Below, piece after piece: positions 10,224-20,990 of a DNA stretch of 42,671 nt. The position numbers and the translations under genes are program-made. The stretch comes from Chrysophaeum taylorii (Eukaryota; Sar; Pelagophyceae; Pelagomonadales; Pelagomonadaceae), in NCBI GenBank assembly GCA_029834535.1, contig JAQMWT010000118.1, positions 1-42,671 of the forward strand. Reading direction: 5' to 3'. The notes under the pieces are model-generated. The model was not told the origin of the DNA. It made no database searches and saw only the letters and a program-made list of their open reading frames with translations. Positions within the stretch are counted from its first letter, which is position 1, and each line of letters starts with the position of its first letter.

Positions 10224-12551
10224 CTAGTAAGGCCAAGTCGGGTTTTTTTCGGCCTTTTTCTCGGGGGGCAAGCCCCCCGAACCCCCCGGGAATTGGGGGC
10301 TCTGCCCCCCAAACCCCCCGCCGGGGACACCCCCGGACCCCCCACCGCCTCGACGGCCGCCGCGTCTCGGGAGCCGACCAAAAACGAAGTCGCGACGCCG
10401 TGGAAATTCTGTCTTTTCGGTTCTTGAAGATTTCTGCGCATTTTTTCGTTCTTGGGTTAGGGTGGGTACCCTTTTCCTTCCTTTCCGTTGCGCGAAGCGT
10501 TCTGGGGGTTAGCGTTATGCCTGTTTATTTTCGGCTTTGCGTTTTTTGCGGATGGACTATGAGATGGACTATGAGATGGCGGATGGCCGCTTTGTTTAAT
10601 GGAGTATTTCATTATAGACAATAGGCGCCGGGGTGGCGGCGGGCGTAGTGAGAAGGAGGGCGTCGCGCATAATCCATAGATAGCGGACGCGCCGTCGCGG
10701 TCGACGGTCCAGAGGTTCTCGCGGCGAGGACGGCCGCAGCGGGAAGAGCGAGGCGTGGCCGCGGAAGCGGGCTTCGCCGTAGACGCGAGCGGGGAGGTCT
10801 TCGTCTCCGTGGGCGATGGCCGATGGCCACGGGCGGTCGTGGTGGACGCGCGCGGGCGCGCGGCCGGTCGTCGGCGCGCGGGCGCGCGGCGCGCTCGTAG
10901 AGTCCGAGGCCGCGGTCGCGAAGGCGGTGGCCGCTCGCAGCGGCGACGAAGACGCCGGCACGCATCGTCGCAGCGGCGACGAAGACGCCGGCACGCATCG
11001 TATCGAAGCGCTGGCGGACGCGTCGACCTCGACGCGCCGTCGAGTTTTTATTTCGGGTTGGTCGACTGGACGTCAACCCGCGGTCGCGACGGCGGCGACG
11101 AAGACGCCGACACGCATCGTATCGGCGCGCTGCCCGGCGGCGCACCGGGGTGCGCGGGCGCGCGGCCGGGTCGTCGGCGCGCGCGCGCGCGGCACGCTCG
11201 TCGCGGTCGTCGCCGCGTTTTTCGTGGTCTTCGATCCGTAGCGGGGGAGAGTCCGAGGCCGCGGTCGCGACGGCGGTGGCCGCTGGCAGCGGCGACGAAG
11301 ACGCCGGCACGCATCGTATCGAAGCGCCGGGCCCGGCGGCGCGGAGCGCCGCCCGTCGAGCGAGCCGCCGAGTTTTTTTTCGGGTTTGTCGACTGGACGT
11401 CAACCCGCGGGCGAGTCCGATACCGCGGTCGCGACGTCGATGGCCGCTCGCAGCGGCGACGAAGCCGGCGGCACGCATCGTATCGAAGGTGAAACGATGT
11501 TCGATCCACCGAGTCGACGGTCGAGTCTCGTTCGCTCTCGCGCGTTCTCGAGGACGGCCCGTCGGAAGATCGAGTCGTGGCCGTGGAAGCGGGCTTTGAC
11601 CGCAGACGCGAGCGCGGCAAGCCGTTGTCGATTTCGGTGGCCGGTCGCAGCGGCGACGAAGACGCCGGCTGCATCGCGCGCGTACCGAAGAGTTCGCGCG
11701 AAAAAAGGCGAAATCGCGTCGCATTTTTGCGCGCGCCAGAACCCCGAAAGAACCCCGAACGTAAAACGCCGGCATGCGATGCCGGCGTCGAGGCTCGCGT
11801 AGCGTCCCTGGCTCGAGCGCGTCGTCCCGTTTGCCGGGCGAAGGCTCCATCGCCGTCGCACGCGACAACCTTACTTCAAAAAATTTTTTACGACTACAAC
11901 CTTACCCTGATCGCTGACTGCGGGCGATGGAGGACGGTGCCTCACGAATCCTGAGCCTTGCGAGGGCCATCCGCCCTCCCGGCGTAGGTTGGCACCTATT
12001 CGCCTCCCGGGCGTGCCGGTTGGCAGCCGGAACGTTCGCTGTGGGACGGTGCATGGCCGGGGGGCGAAGACGGAAGGTTAGGGTTTTCTTCCTCGAAATA
12101 CTCGCGATCTACGACTACGCCAGCATACAGCCAGCATAGAAATCGACCATCCGACAGGGTTTTCTTTTCAACGAATACTACGGGTTTCCTTCTTCGAAAT
12201 ACTCACGACTAAGGGTTTTCTCCTTCGAAATACTAACAGGATCCGAACTCGAGACGTACGTACAGCAACTACCCCAGATTCTCGCTCAAACTTCTACGGT
12301 CTCTCCGATACTACAAGGCTCGCCGTAGATAGCAAGAACAAAACATTTTATAAACATTAATGCTTTTGGCGCATACATTAGCAAAAGAACAGAAAGTAGG
12401 CCTCGAGTGAAGCGTTTTGAAATGAATCGGCTTTACAAAACGCAGATTTTGTGTGGCCGTTTCGAGCATACATAGGGAAAAGAACAGAAAGTAGAGTTCC
12501 GTTAATGTGTCGGGACACACTGACACACGTTTCCCAATTAATTATTGTGGA
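10224..12551 (+). repeat. Array unit 5 (type B)
   Basis: The hairpin cluster is at 10262-10345, the core at about 10615-11765, the palindrome at 11766-11788 and the SINE-like segment at about 11931-12056. The core shares a GC-extreme segment (about 11146-11240) with unit 8 (about 18100-18190). It shares the next segment, through TCGATCCGTAGCGGGGGA, with unit 4. The units are therefore mosaics. Confidence 0.9.
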
Positions 12552-14425
12552 CTAGTAAGGCCAAGTCGGGTTTTTTTCGGCCTTTTTCTCGGGGGGCAAG
12601 CCCCCGAACCCCCGGGAATTGGGGGGCTCTGCCCCCCAAACCCCCCGCCGGGGGACACCCCCGGACCCGGCCCCCCAAGGCCCCCCGGGCCTCTGCTGGC
12701 GCGCACGGACGCGGGTGCCGACCAAAAACGCCGTCGCACGCCGTGGCAACGGTTTTTTTTCGTCATTTTCGGTTCTTGAACATGTTGAGATCCGTTATGA
12801 GGGTTTATGGTAGAGCGTCTGGCTTCTGCGGTAAGGCTTATGCGTGTGTTATTTTCGGCTTTGCGTGCCGCGACGCGGTGGACGTGGCCGCCGACCACAC
12901 GCCCGTTTTATTCTCTTTCTTTGCCGTGGGATCCTGTGGGAGGAGACAACAGGCTCGGGGTGGAGGAGGCGGACTCCCCATTGGGGAGTTTTCGGCCTTG
13001 GGAATAAAGGGTGTAGTAGTCTTTTATTAATATCCATGGTGCGAGTTGGAGGAGGTTGACAGGGCGTGGGTTTCGAAGGAGCACGACGGAGATTTATCCG
13101 TGTGGCCGACGGTGGCCGATGGTCTAGACGTAGATAGCGGACGTCCCGTCGCGGTCGACGGTCGAGCGGGGTTCGGGTCGAGGACGACCCGCGCGAAGAG
13201 CGAGGCGTGGCGGTGGATGCGGGCTCCGTTCCCTCGGCGATGGCCAGACCGCGGCCACGGGCGGTCGTCGTGGACGCGCGCGGGCGGGTCGTCGGCGCGT
13301 AGGCGCACCGGTCGCGGCGACGACGGGGCGTCTGTCGTAGAAGGCAAAGCGGAGGCGGCGAGTCCCAGGACGTCGCGCGACCACCGTCGACCAAGCCGAA
13401 ATCGCGGTAGCAGACGCGTCGAGGTCGAAGACTCGTCGCGCCGGCGACGTCGTCGCGGCCTTCGTCGACGCCGGCCGCGACTTTACGGCGAGCCGTTGTC
13501 GCCCGCGGGGGAGAGTCCGAGGCCGCGGTCGCGACGGCGGTGGCCGCTCGCAGCGGCGACGAAGACGCCGGCACGCATCGTATCGAAGCTCCGGGCCCGG
13601 CGGCGCGGAGCGCCGCCCGTCGAGCGCGCCGCCGAGTTTTTTTTCGGGTTTGTCGACTGGACGTCAACCCGCGGGCGAGTCCGAGTCCGCGGTCGCGACG
13701 GCGGTGGCCGCTCGCAGCGGCGACGAAGCCGCAGACGCGAGCGCGGCAAGCCGTTGTCGATTTCGGTGGCCGGTCGCAGCGGCGACGAAGGCGCCGGGCA
13801 GCATCGCGCGTACCGAAGAGTTCGCGCGCAAAAAAGGCGAAATCGCGTCGCATTTTTGCGCGCGCCAGAAGCCCGAAAGAACCCCGAAAGAAAAGATGGA
13901 GCCCCCCGGCATGCCATGCCGGCGTCGAGGCTCGCGTCCCTGGCTCGAGCGCGTCGTCCCGTTTGCCGGGCGAAGGCTCCATCGCCGTCGCACGCGTCAA
14001 CCTTACTTCAAAAAAGATCCGCCGAGGGTTTGTGTAGCAAATAGCCAAAAAAAAAGGGAAAAGGGTAAGGGTTTTTTTCTTCGAATTACTTTCGATTTTT
14101 TACGACCAACAGGATCCGAACTCGAGACGTACGTAGCGCACCCTCCCCAGATTCTCGCTCAAAGTTCGTCGGTCTCTCCCGGAACACACAACACTCTCCT
14201 GCACTCCAAGAAGAAAACATTTTATAAAGAGCTTTGCTTTTGGCGCATACATTACCAAAAGAACAGAAAGTAGGCCGCGGGTGAAGCGTTTTGAAATGAA
14301 TCGGCTTCACAAAACGCAGATTTTGTGTGCCCGTTTCGAGCATACATAGGGAAAAGAACAGAAAGTAGAGTTCCGTTAATTGATCCTCACACACTCACAC
14401 ACGTTTCCCAATTAATTATTGTGGA
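12552..14425 (+). repeat. Array unit 6 (type A, shortest, without SINE-like segment)
   Basis: The hairpin cluster is at 12590-12692 and the core at about 13080-13900. The type A spacer matches unit 4 closely; the tail from about 13840 matches unit 2. Like unit 2 it lacks the SINE-like segment. At about 14010-14090 it reads straight through AAAAAAGATCCGCCGAGGG and an A run to GGTAAGGG. A deletion joins two core repeats near 13728, which accounts for most of its shortness. Confidence 0.9.
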
Positions 14426-16985
14426 CTAGTAAGGCCAAGTCGGGTTTTTTTCGGCCTTTTTCTCGGGGGGCAAGCCCCCCGAACCCCCCGGGAATTGGGG
14501 GGCTCTGCCCCCCAAACCCCCCGCCGGGGGACACCCCCGGACCCCCCACCGCCTCGACGGCCGCCGCGTCTCGGGAGCCGACCAAAAACGAAGTCGCGAC
14601 GCCGTGGAAATTCTGTCTTTTCGGTTCTTGAAGATTTCTGCGCATTTTTTCGTTCTTGGGTTAGGGTGGGTACCCTTTTCCTTCCTTTCCGTTGCGCGAA
14701 GCGTTCTGGGGGTTAGCGTTATGCCTGTTTATTTTCGGCTTTGCGTTTTTTGCGGATGGACTATGAGATGGACTATGAGATGGCGGATGGCCGCTTTAAT
14801 TAATGGAGTATTTCATTATAGACAATAGGCGCCGGGGTGGCGGCGGGCGTAGTGAGAAGGAGGGCGTCGCGCATAATCCATAGATAGCGGACGCGCCGTC
14901 GCGGTCGACGGTCCAGAGGTTCTCGCGGCGAGGACGGCCGCAGCGGGAAGAGCGAGGCGTGGCCGCGGAAGCGGGCTTCGCCGTAGACGCGAGCGGGGAG
15001 GTCTTCGTCTCCGTGGGCGATGGCCGATGGCCACGGGCGGTCGTGGTGGACGCGCGCGGGCGCGCGGCCGGTCGTCGGCGCGGGCGCGCACGGCGCGCTC
15101 GTCGCCGCGTTGTTCCTGGTCTTGGATCCGTAGGCGTTCCAGCAGTAGGACGCGAGGCTTGCGATGGCCAGAGCGCGGCCAGTCCCAGGACGTGGCGCGA
15201 CCACCGTCGACAAAAGCGAAATCGATGTCGCAGACGCGTCGAGGTCGACGACGCGTCGACGAAGGCCGCGACTTTACGGCGAGCCGTTGTCGCCGGCGGG
15301 GAGTCCGAGGCCGCGGTCGCGACGGCGGTGGCCGCTCGCAGCGGCGACGAAGACGCCGGCACGCATCGTATCGAAGCGCTGGCAGACGCGTCGAGCGCCG
15401 GCGCGCCGCGCCGCGCCGCGGAGTTTTTATTCGGGTTGGTCGACTGGACACCGCGGGCGAGTCCGAGTCCGCGGGCGAGTCCGAGTCCGAGTCCGCGACG
15501 GCGGTGGCCGCTCGGCGGTGGCCGCTCGGCGGTGGCCGCTCGCAGCGGCGACGAAGACGCCGGCACGCATCGTATCGAAGCGCTGGCGCACGCGTCGAGC
15601 TCGACGCGCCGCGGTGTTTTTATTTCGGGTTGGTCGACTGGACGTCAACCCGCGGGAGAGTCCGAGGCCGCGGTCGCGACGGCGGTGGCCGCTCGCAGCG
15701 GCGACGAAGACGCCGGCACGCATCGTATCGAAGCGCTGGCGCACGCGTCGGCGCGGAGCGCCGCCCGTCGAGCGAGCCGCCGAGTTTTTCGGGTTTGTCG
15801 ACTGGACGTCAACCCGCGGGCGAGTCCGAGACCGCGGTCGCGACGTCGGTGGCCGCTCGCAGCGGCGACGAAGCCGGCGGCACGCATCGTATCGAAGGTG
15901 AAACGATGTTCGATCCACCGAGTCGACGGTCGAGTCTCGTTCGACGGCTCGTCGGAAGATCGAGTCGTAGCCGTGGAAGCGGGCTTTGACCGCAGACGCG
16001 AGCGCGGCAAGCCGTTCTCGATTTCGGTGGCCGGTCGCAGCGGCGACGTAGACGCCGGCACGCATCGCGCGCGTGTGCCGAAGAGTTCGCGCGGAATAAA
16101 GGCGAAATCGCGTCGCATTTTTGCGCGCGCCAGAACCCCGAAAGAACCCCGAACGTAAAACGCCGGCATGCGATGCCGGCGTCGAGGCTCGCGTAGCGTC
16201 CGTGGCTCGAGCGCGTCGTCCCGTTTGCCGGGCGAAGGCTCCATCGCCGTCGCACGCGTCAACCTTACTTCAAAAGATCGGTCGAAAGGGTTTTCTTCTT
16301 CGAAATACTCTCGACTTTTACGACTACAACCTTACCCTGATCGCTGACTGCGCGCGATGGAGGACGGTGCCTCACGAATCCTGAGCCTTGCGAGGGCATC
16401 CCCGCCCTCCCGGCGTAGGTTGGCACCTATTCGCCTCCCGGGCGTGCCGGTTGGCAGCCGGAACGTTCGCTGTGGGACGGGGTATGGTCTTCTTAGCAAA
16501 TAGTACGGGTTTTCTTCTTCGAAATACTCTCGATTTTTACGACCACCAGCGTCCAATTTACTACTACGGGAATCGAACTCGATACCAGGGACCTATGCGC
16601 ACTACGTATCCGAAAGTCGTCTTCACCCACGCTCGCCAGGCTACTACTCTCAGCATTACAAATCGACCACCAGGATCCGAACTCGAGACGTACGTACAGC
16701 AACCACCCAGATTCTCGTTCAAACTTCTACGGTCTCTCCGATACTACAGGGCTCGCCGTAGGTAGCAAGAACAAAACATTTTATAAATATTATTGCTTTT
16801 GGCTCATACATTTAGCAAAGAACAGAAAGTAGGCCGCGGGTTGAAGTTTTGACTTTACAATTGACTTTACAAAACGCAGATTTTGACGGCCCGTTTCGAG
16901 CATACATGCTGGTTTGCACAGAAAGTAGAGTTCCGGTAGAGTGCTCTGACACACAGACACACGTTTCCCAATTAATTATTGTGGA
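14426..16985 (+). repeat. Array unit 7 (type B, with extra tRNA-like segment)
   Basis: The hairpin cluster is at 14463-14550. The core, about 14815-16160, includes a 15-bp repeat (GGCGGTGGCCGCTCG, three copies) near 15500-15545. The palindrome is at 16160-16182 and the SINE-like segment at about 16361-16483. Copies of GGGTTTTCTTCTTCGAAATA flank the SINE-like segment, before it at about 16288 and after it at about 16506. An extra block with a tRNA-like motif follows at about 16553-16670, not seen in the other units. Confidence 0.9.
16553..16670 (-). repeat. tRNA-like insertion unique to unit 7
   Basis: This block interrupts unit 7 just before the common GGATCCGAACTCGAGACG motif. On the minus strand it contains GGTATCGAGTTCGATTCCCG, a good B box with a T-loop TTCGATT. 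A possible A-box-like TAGCCTGGCGAG lies about 65-70 bp upstream. T-stem pairing is incomplete and the A-B distance is long, so this is more likely a tRNA-derived SINE fragment than a functional tRNA. Confidence 0.35.
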
Positions 16986-19498
16986 CTAGTAAGGCCAAGT
17001 CGGGTTTTTTTCGGCCTTTTTCTCGGGGGGCAAGCCCCCCGAACCCCCCGGGAATTGGGGGGCTCTGCCCCCCAAACCCCCGCCGGGGGACACCCCCGGA
17101 CCCCCCACCGCCTCGACGCCCGCCGCGTCTCGGGAGCCGACCAAAAACGAAGTCGCGACGCCGTGGAAATTCTGTCTTTTCGGTTCTTGAAGATTTCTGC
17201 GCATTTTTTCGTTCTTGGGTTAGGGTGGGTACCCTTTTCCTTCCTTTCCGTTGCGCGAAGCGTTCTGGGGGTTAGCGTTATGCCTGATTATTTTCGGCTT
17301 TGCGTTTTTTGCGGATGGACTATGAGATGGACTATGAGATGGCGGATGGCCGCTTTAATTAATGGAGTATTTCATTATAGACAATAGGCGCCGGGGTGGC
17401 GGCGGGCGTAGTGAGAAGGAGGGCGTCGCGCATAATCCATAGATAGCGGACGCGCCGTCGCGGTCGACGGTCCAGAGGTTCTCGCGGCGAGGACGGCCGC
17501 AGCGGGAAGAGCGAGGCGTGGCCGCGGAAGCGGGCTTCGCCGTAGACGCGAGCGGAGAGGTCTTCGTCTCCGTGGGCGATGGCCGATGGCCACGGGCGGT
17601 CGTGGTGGACGCGCGCGGGCGCGCGGCCGGTCGTCGGCGCGCGGGCGCGCGGCGCGCTCGTAGAGTCCGAGGCCGCGGTCGCGAAGGCGGTGGCCGCTCG
17701 CAGCGGCGATGAAGACGCCGGCACGCATCGTATCGAAGCGGCGACGAACGCCGGCACGCATCGTATCGAAGCGCTGGCAGACGCGTCGAGCGCCGGCGCG
17801 CCGCGCCGCGGACTTTTTATTCGGCTTGGTCGACTGGACACCGCGGGCGAGTCCGAGTCCGCGGGCGAGTCCGAGTCCGCGGGCGAGTCCGAGTCCGAGT
17901 CCGCGACGGCGGTGGCCGCTCGCAGCGGCGACGAAGACGCCGGCACGCATCGTATCGAAGCGCTGGCGGACGCGTCGACCTCGACGCGCCGTCGAGTTTT
18001 TATTTCGGGTTGGTCGACTGGACGTCAACCCGCGGTCGCGACGGCGGCGACGAAGACGCCGACACGCATCGTATCGGTGCGCTGCCCGGCGGCGCACCGG
18101 GGTGCGCGGGCGCGCGGCCGGGTCGTCGGCGCGCGCGCGCGCGGCACGCTCGTCGCGGTCGTCGCCGCGTTTTTCGTGGTCTTCGATCCGCAGCGGGGGC
18201 GAGTCCGAGGCCGCGGTCGCGACGGCGGTGGCCGCTGGCAGCGGCGACGAAGACGCCGGCACGCATCGTATCGAAGCGCCGGGCCCGGCGGCGCGGAGCG
18301 CCGCCCGTCGAGCGAGCCGCCGAGTTTTTTTTCGGGTTTGTCGACTGGACGTCAACCCGCGGGCGAGTCCGATACCGCGGTCGCGACGTCGATGGCCGCT
18401 CGCAGCGGCGACGAAGCCGGCGGCACGCATCGTATCGAAGGTGAAACGACACCGAGTCGACGGTCGAGTCTCGTTCGCTCTCGCGCGTTCTCGAGGACGG
18501 CCCGTCGGAAGATCGAGTCGTAGCCGTGGAAGCGGGCTTTGACCGCAGACGCGAGCGCGGCAAGCCGTTCTCGATTTCGGTGGCCGGTCGCAGCGGCGAC
18601 GAAGACGCCGGGCAGCATCGCGCGCGTACCGAAGAGTTCGCGCGCAAAAAAGGCGAAATCGCGTCGCATTTTTGCGCGCGCCAGAACCCCGAAAGAACCC
18701 CGAACGTAAAACGCCGGCATGCGATGCCGGCGTCGAGGCTCGCGTAGCGTCCCTGGCTCGAGCGCGTCGTCCCGTTTGCCGGGCGAAGGCTCCATCGCCG
18801 TCGCACGCGACAACCTTACTTCAAAAAAATTTTTTTACGACTACAACCTTACCCTGATCGCTGACTGCGGGCGATGGAGGACGGTGCCTCACGAATCCTG
18901 AGCCTTGCGAGGCCCATCCGCCCTCCCGGCGTAGGTTGGCACCTATTCGCCTCCCGGGCGTGCCGGTTGGCAGCCGGAACGTTCGCTGTGGGACGGTGCA
19001 TGGCCGGGGGGCGAAGACGGAAGGTTAGGGTTTTCTTCCTCGAAATACTCGCGATCTACGACTACGCCAGCATACAGCCAGCATAGAAATCGACCATCCG
19101 ACAGGGTTTTCTTTTCAACGAATACTACGGGTTTCCTTCTTCGAAATACTCACGACTAAGGGTTTTCTCCTTCGAAATACTAACAGGATCCGAACTCGAG
19201 ACGTACGTACAGCAACTACCCCAGATTCTCGCTCAAACTTCTACGGTCTCTCCGATACTCCAAGGGTCGCCGTAGATAGCAAGAACAAAACATTTTATAA
19301 ACATTAATGCTTTTGGCGCATACATTACCAAAAGAACAGAAAGTAGGCCTCGAGTGAAGCGTTTTGAAATGAATCGGCTTCACAAAACGCAGATTTTGTG
19401 TGGCCGTTTCGCACATACATAGGGAAAAGAACAGAAAGTAGAGTTCCGTTCATGTGTCGGGACACACACACTCACGTTTCCCAATTAATTATTGTGGA
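16986..19498 (+). repeat. Array unit 8 (type B, last unit)
   Basis: The hairpin cluster is at 17023-17108, the core at about 17375-18715, an 18-bp minisatellite at about 17845-17900, the palindrome at about 18713-18735 and the SINE-like segment at about 18878-19003. It is very similar to unit 5 in core and tail. The unit ends with CCAATTAATTATTGTGGA as the others do. It is then followed by TT and a short tandem repeat instead of the CTAGTAAGG start of a new unit. Confidence 0.9.
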
Positions 19499-19561
19499 TT
19501 ATTGTGGATTATTAATTATTGTGGATTATTGTGGATTAATTATTGTGGATTATTGTGGATT
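19489..19561 (+). repeat. ATTATTGTGG short tandem repeat at the array edge
   Basis: The 10-mer ATTATTGTGG occurs six times in three pairs, separated by short ATTATTA or ATTA spacers. It extends the last bases of the array unit (each unit ends ATTATTGTGGA). Beyond it the sequence is unique. The pattern could come from replication slippage, or from the tandem tail of a target-primed retroelement. Confidence 0.85.
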
Positions 19562-19654
19562 GAAATGATACGTCATAACGATCAGCCTAACCATGAGGGA
19601 GAGGAATGCATTAAGGGTAAGTAAGACACATGCGTGACTCAGGAGTACTGAAGC

Positions 19655-20345
19655 ATGTGTGAAGAATACTCCCATACTCTCCTAAAGCGGCAACTCGCAG
19701 GTGCGGCCTTGGGCATTGCCAACCCCAAGACTTGGTTGTGCAGAGCTCTCGAAGAATCCCCCAGATGGTATCTCGGTCGGTTTAGTCGACGATTCCAACT
19801 TATATGAATGGGAAATTATGATAGTTGGACCACCAGACACTCTGTAGTGCGTCACGAGGGCGTTGTCAAAGCTGTAGATAGTGTGCTTACGAGCCAACCT
19901 CATAGTGTTCTCTTTGGTGCTTGCGCAGTGAAGGAGGCTTCTTCAAGGCCAGGCTCGAATTCCCAAAAACATTTCCAAATCAGCCACCAAAAATGACGTT
20001 CATTACAAAGATGTGGCATCCAAACAGTACGTAGTGACAGTAATCTGCCTTGAAACTTCACTAAAACTAAGCGGCTCAACTGTAGTCTACCCAGACGGGA
20101 AAGTCTGCATTTCTATTCTGCACTCACCTGGAGATGATCCTCACAATGAGCAAGAAACTGCAGATCTGCGTTGGCGACCCGTGCTGGGCGTCGAATCAAT
20201 ACTGGTATCAGTGATCTCCATGCTTTCTGATCCAAACGACTCTTCTCCTGCAAACATCGATGCTGCTGTCATGTGGCGCGACCGACCTGTTGAATTCAAG
20301 AAGCAAGTGCGTCAGCTCGTACGTAGGTCGCAAGAGGAGATGTAA
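19655..20345 (+). CDS. UBE2G1-like: Ubiquitin-conjugating enzyme E2, UBE2G1/Ubc7 type (spliced, complete)
   Basis: Four exons (19655-19700, 19744-19846, 19929-20026, 20086-20345) encode 168 residues, matching the usual length of about 165-170. The introns (43, 82, 59 bp) begin GTGCGG, GTGCGT and GTACGT and all end AG. Each join restores the conserved frame across a split codon. The start ATG has an in-frame TGA just upstream (19649-19651). The product accepts ubiquitin from E1 on a catalytic cysteine and passes it to substrates with an E3; the family is known for lysine-48 chains and protein quality control. The N-terminal helix has LLKRQLAEL, followed by NPPDG and GPPDTLYEGGFF. The HPN motif is at residues 80-82 and the active-site cysteine is residue 90 (KVCISILH, codon 20106-20108). 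The acidic loop insertion typical of UBE2G/UBE2R follows the cysteine, and the C-terminus ends in RRSQEEM. Only about 94 bp separate the start from the array-edge repeat. This is the only clearly intact host gene in the window. Confidence 0.95.
19701..19743 (+). other. Intron 1 of the E2 gene (43 bp)
   Basis: It runs from GTGCGG to TGTGCAG and interrupts a glutamate codon. Splicing joins LLKRQLA to ELSKNPPDG, as in the family. It is very short for a spliceosomal intron. Confidence 0.9.
19847..19928 (+). other. Intron 2 of the E2 gene (82 bp)
   Basis: It runs from GTGCGTCACG to TTGCGCAG. It splits the tyrosine codon of the GPPDTLYEGG motif after its second base. Confidence 0.92.
20027..20085 (+). 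other. Intron 3 of the E2 gene (59 bp)
   Basis: It runs from GTACGT to CAACTGTAG, with a plausible branch sequence CTCAAC or ACTAAG near the 3' end. It splits the isoleucine codon between WHPN and YPDGKVC. Confidence 0.92.
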
Positions 20346-20990
20346 GATACCCTACTTGATACTCCATGACACCTGCGTCGCCGAAGGTAAGACCTCTCCT
20401 TAGACGCCAACAGCCATGGACAAGACTACCACTCCATTAAGGTGATGTAAGCGGCGATATGTCATGAAACCAAAGTCCTGTGCCAATCAGGCAGTAGCAT
20501 TGTTATTGTCCATCAGTTCCAAACGCTCACCAACAAATATATCATGCTTGTCAACGCAACATCGGGCTACTGCGTCAAGCCGACAGTGGTCTACACGTCT
20601 GTGGTGTTGTCTTGTCTGGTATCACAGAATATGGCTTGTACGAGGTGGTGCCAGATGTAGAGGTCAACTTACTACATTCGCCAACTACCCACCTCTGGAA
20701 GACCCCCACATGGTGGAAGCTACCTGTAGTCGGTATTTGCTCGGCGACACCGAGTTGCTTCCGAGGTGGTACTGTGATGGAGTTATATGATACTCCCTCC
20801 GCTAGAACAAACTCCAAATCAAGTGCGCGTTCGCAACCCCCTCACTTAGCAGCCGGCCTTTCAAGAACCCGAATCAAGCCCCCGCTCGCACATTCCCCCT
20901 CTTTAACAGTCGGCCCTTACGGCCCTTAAAATAGGGTCGGATGAGAAAGCTTAAAACTATCCACTTTCGAACACAAAACTAGAAACCCTC
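20346..20990. other. Gene-free or unrecognised stretch after the E2 gene
   Basis: It contains the presumed 3' end of the E2 transcript and short open frames in several phases; the longest, 20464-20790, is 108 codons. None resembles a known family, and I could not build a convincing spliced gene from them. Near 20900-20930 the repeated GGCCCTTACGGCCCTTA makes a small direct repeat. Confidence 0.5.

Larger units (their letters stand above)
1..19498 (+). repeat. Head-to-tail array of 1.9-2.8 kb GC-rich repeat units, types A and B
   Basis: The anchor CTAGTAAGGCCAAGTCGGG (one-base variants) recurs at 237, 3071, 5022, 7380, 10224, 12552, 14426 and 16986. This gives eight units of about 2834, 1951, 2358, 2844, 2328, 1874, 2560 and 2513 bp. 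All share the same order: G/C hairpin cluster, spacer, GC-rich core with internal tandem repeats, and AT-richer tail. Units 2, 4 and 6 carry one version of the sequence after the hairpins (type A). Units 1, 3, 5, 7 and 8 carry another (type B), so the order is B-A-B-A-B-A-B-B. No protein family is recognisable in any unit. An intergenic or subtelomeric satellite is the simplest reading; a chain of retroelement copies is an alternative. Confidence 0.9.

Noticed and set aside
10450..10475. Telomeric repeat
   Set aside because: Single TTAGGG words occur in the units (for example GGGTTAGGGTGGG), but there is no tandem run.
1..19498. rDNA or 5S array
   Set aside because: A unit size of 2-3 kb prompted the check, but I see no recognisable rRNA core sequence or 5S internal promoter.
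237..19498. CRISPR array
   Set aside because: Repeats are long, contiguous and of variable length, without short repeat-spacer structure; the genome is eukaryotic.
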